Shown piece by piece: positions 56,844-58,052 of a stretch of 58,052 nt of DNA (positions within the stretch are counted from its first letter, which is position 1; the number at the start of each line of letters is the position of its first letter). The DNA comes from RDXT01 sp033765305. Its GTDB lineage: Bacteria > Bacteroidota > Bacteroidia > J057. The stretch is from positions 1 through 58,052 of the forward strand of contig JANRID010000066.1 in the NCBI GenBank assembly GCA_033765305.1, given 5' to 3'. A model generated the notes under the pieces. That model was not told the origin of the DNA and did not search any database. It saw nothing but the letters and a program-made list of their open reading frames with translations. A program made the position numbers and the translations under genes.

Positions 56844-57874
56844 TCCGCTTTCATCTGATGCTGGCAGGCATGCTGCTTTGCAGCATAGCCTCCGCCCAGG
56901 AAAAACAGCCTCCGCTGCCGCTCTTCAGCCATGACTCGGTTCTGCACCTCCGGATCGAAGCAGACTGGAAGACCCTGCTGCGTACCAAAAACCTCAGCTC
57001 GCCGGACGAACTGCCTGCGGTGCTCGTGCACCGCGCCGGCACCGATACGATGCGGGCACCCATCCAGATCCGCGTGCGCGGCAATTACCGCCGGACCCAC
57101 TGCCCCATGCCGCCCCTGCGCATGCGCTTCGACACGGCCGTGCCCTACAGCCCCCTCTTCGCCGGGCTCGAAAAAGTCAAGCTGGTCCTGCCCTGCGAAC
57201 CGGACAAGCCTGTCTTTCAGCAGTATCTGGTAGAGGAATATCTGCTCTACCGCATGTTCCGCATCCTGACCGACAGCAGCTTCCGCGTCCGGCTGCTCTC
57301 GATCGACTACGTCGATCCTTCCGGGCGGATGAAGCCCTTTTCGCACCTGGGCTTCTGCATCGAGCCCGAGGATGCGCTGGCGCGCCGGCTGGGGATGTTC
57401 AAGGTGGAAAAGGAGGGGGTGCACGGCGAAGATACGGAGCGGCGCTACGCAACGCTGATGTATGTATTCCAGTACCTGATCGGCAATACAGACTGGTCTG
57501 TGCCAGGGCTGCACAATATTGCCGTGCTGCAGGGCGGGCTCTTCGGCCAGCCGATTGCCGTGCCCTACGACTTCGACTGGAGCGGCATCATCGATGCGCC
57601 GTATGCCCTGCCGAACGAGCAGCTCAATATCGGCACGGTACGGCAGCGCCTGTACCGGGGCTATTGCCGGGAGGAGGCGGAGCTGCAGCAGGCTTTCGAC
57701 GTGTTCCGGCAGCACAAAGCGGAACTCTTCGAGCTGTACCGAAGCACCCCGCAGCTGAAGCCGGAGCGTGCGGAGCAGGCCGTCCGATACCTGGAGCAGT
57801 TCTACGAGCTGATCGACAACCCGAAGCAGGTGGAGCGGGAATTTATCCGAAACTGCCGCAGGCGCGGCAGCTGA
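56840..57874 (+). CDS. Secreted CotH-kinase-like protein
   Basis: 344 residues. Signal peptide (MIRFHLMLAGMLLCSIASAQ). The core resembles CotH-type atypical kinases: IQIRVRGNYRRTHCPMPPLRMRF (early strand), VKLVLPCEPDKPVFQQYLVEEYLLYRMFRIL (helix region) and IGNTDWSVPGLHNI followed by IAVPYDFDWSGI, where N/D, H-N and DFD occupy the places of the catalytic Asp, Asn and Mg-binding Asp of CotH. Identification is by pattern only. It is translationally coupled to the NRDE gene and convergent with the right-edge gene. Confidence 0.6.
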   Translation: MIRFHLMLAGMLLCSIASAQEKQPPLPLFSHDSVLHLRIEADWKTLLRTKNLSSPDELPAVLVHRAGTDTMRAPIQIRVRGNYRRTHCPMPPLRMRFDTAVPYSPLFAGLEKVKLVLPCEPDKPVFQQYLVEEYLLYRMFRILTDSSFRVRLLSIDYVDPSGRMKPFSHLGFCIEPEDALARRLGMFKVEKEGVHGEDTERRYATLMYVFQYLIGNTDWSVPGLHNIAVLQGGLFGQPIAVPYDFDWSGIIDAPYALPNEQLNIGTVRQRLYRGYCREEAELQQAFDVFRQHKAELFELYRSTPQLKPERAEQAVRYLEQFYELIDNPKQVEREFIRNCRRRGS

Positions 57875-57877
57875 ACC

Positions 57878-58052
57878 TTATCCTTCAGCAAACAGGCTGC
57901 TGTAGTCCGCCGCTTTCCACCCGGCGACGGCCTTCTGCTCGGAGGAAAAACTGATGCCGACCGCCGTGACCGGCTGGCCCTGGCCCAGGAAGCGGTGCCC
58001 GTAGCGCTTCGCCCGGATCTGCTCCAGCGCGGCCTCCGCGCTGCCGTCGAGC
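57878..58052 (-). CDS. C-terminus of an AAA-ATPase-like / PD-(D/E)XK nuclease-domain protein (5' end outside window)
   Basis: The last 57 residues are visible on the minus strand, read from 58051 down to the TAA at 57878-57880. They contain LDGSAEAALEQIRAKRYG, QGQPVTAVGISFSSEQKAV and AGWKAADYS. This is the C-terminal tail of the widespread AAA-ATPase_like plus PDDEXK_9 (DUF1703-type) protein, in which DGSAEEALAQIK and the GV-FS strand are conserved. Only three bases separate it from the CotH-like gene's stop. These proteins are abundant in Bacteroidota and of unproven function. Confidence 0.75.
   Translation of the reverse strand, partial: LDGSAEAALEQIRAKRYGHRFLGQGQPVTAVGISFSSEQKAVAGWKAADYSSLFAEG

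Overview
The window is a gene-dense piece (about 45 genes) of a high-G+C Bacteroidota chromosome. The evidence is type IX secretion (T9SS) C-terminal sorting regions on two large secreted proteins, SprB-like repeats, TonB-dependent receptors with carboxypeptidase-regulatory N-termini, a DUF4249/receptor pair, bacillithiol enzyme BshC, PspC and FtsE genes, and promoter boxes of the Bacteroidota type (TAnnTTTG). A Saprospiria/Lewinella-like lineage is my best guess, but the sequence alone does not fix it. No rRNA, tRNA or CRISPR array was seen.

Layout. 1-4.4 kb: two paralogous secreted proteins (the first cut by the window edge), an aldo/keto reductase and a TonB receptor. 4.6-9.7 kb: an arginine decarboxylase-like enzyme with a deoxyhypusine-synthase-like protein (polyamine module), a TraR/DksA-like regulator, DUF1697, and two unrecognised proteins, one a pseudo-receiver. 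9.8-11.6 kb: a methylthioribose-kinase-like phosphotransferase followed 3 bases later by a SIR2-domain protein. 11.8-19.1 kb: two T9SS cargo proteins, one of 1,774 residues with an extreme glycine-rich region. 19.4-27.3 kb: one long minus-strand operon, miaB - [ATPase, nuclease-like, ATPase, TOPRIM-like] - sigma54-type AAA regulator - lptE - TPR protein - secG. 27.5-38.9 kb: lipoproteins, ftsE, pspC, bshC, a large PD40/Ig-like secreted protein, uridine kinase and a KUP potassium transporter. 39.0-50.2 kb: a secreted PIG-L deacetylase, a symporter with a tiny coupled membrane protein, a GMC oxidoreductase preceded by a 30-bp palindrome, secreted proteins, a DUF4249/TonB-receptor pair and a DUF6150 repeat protein. 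50.2-58.05 kb: prmA, a 1,599-residue beta-rich secreted protein, a TANGO2/NRDE protein overlapping a CotH-like protein, and the end of a PD-(D/E)XK/AAA-ATPase-like protein.

The strongest candidate for an undescribed system is the four-gene cassette at 22404-25767. Its genes overlap or are spaced by 0-4 bases. It encodes two different ABC-type ATPases, a small protein with a PD-(D/E)XK signature and a TOPRIM-like protein. It sits seamlessly between miaB and the sigma54-type regulator of what I recall as a conserved Bacteroidota housekeeping operon, and part of it has far lower G+C than the surroundings. This composition suggests a nuclease-effector defence island. A second candidate immune gene is the SIR2 protein at 9759-10658.

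Functions are inferred from motifs read by eye; no searches were run.
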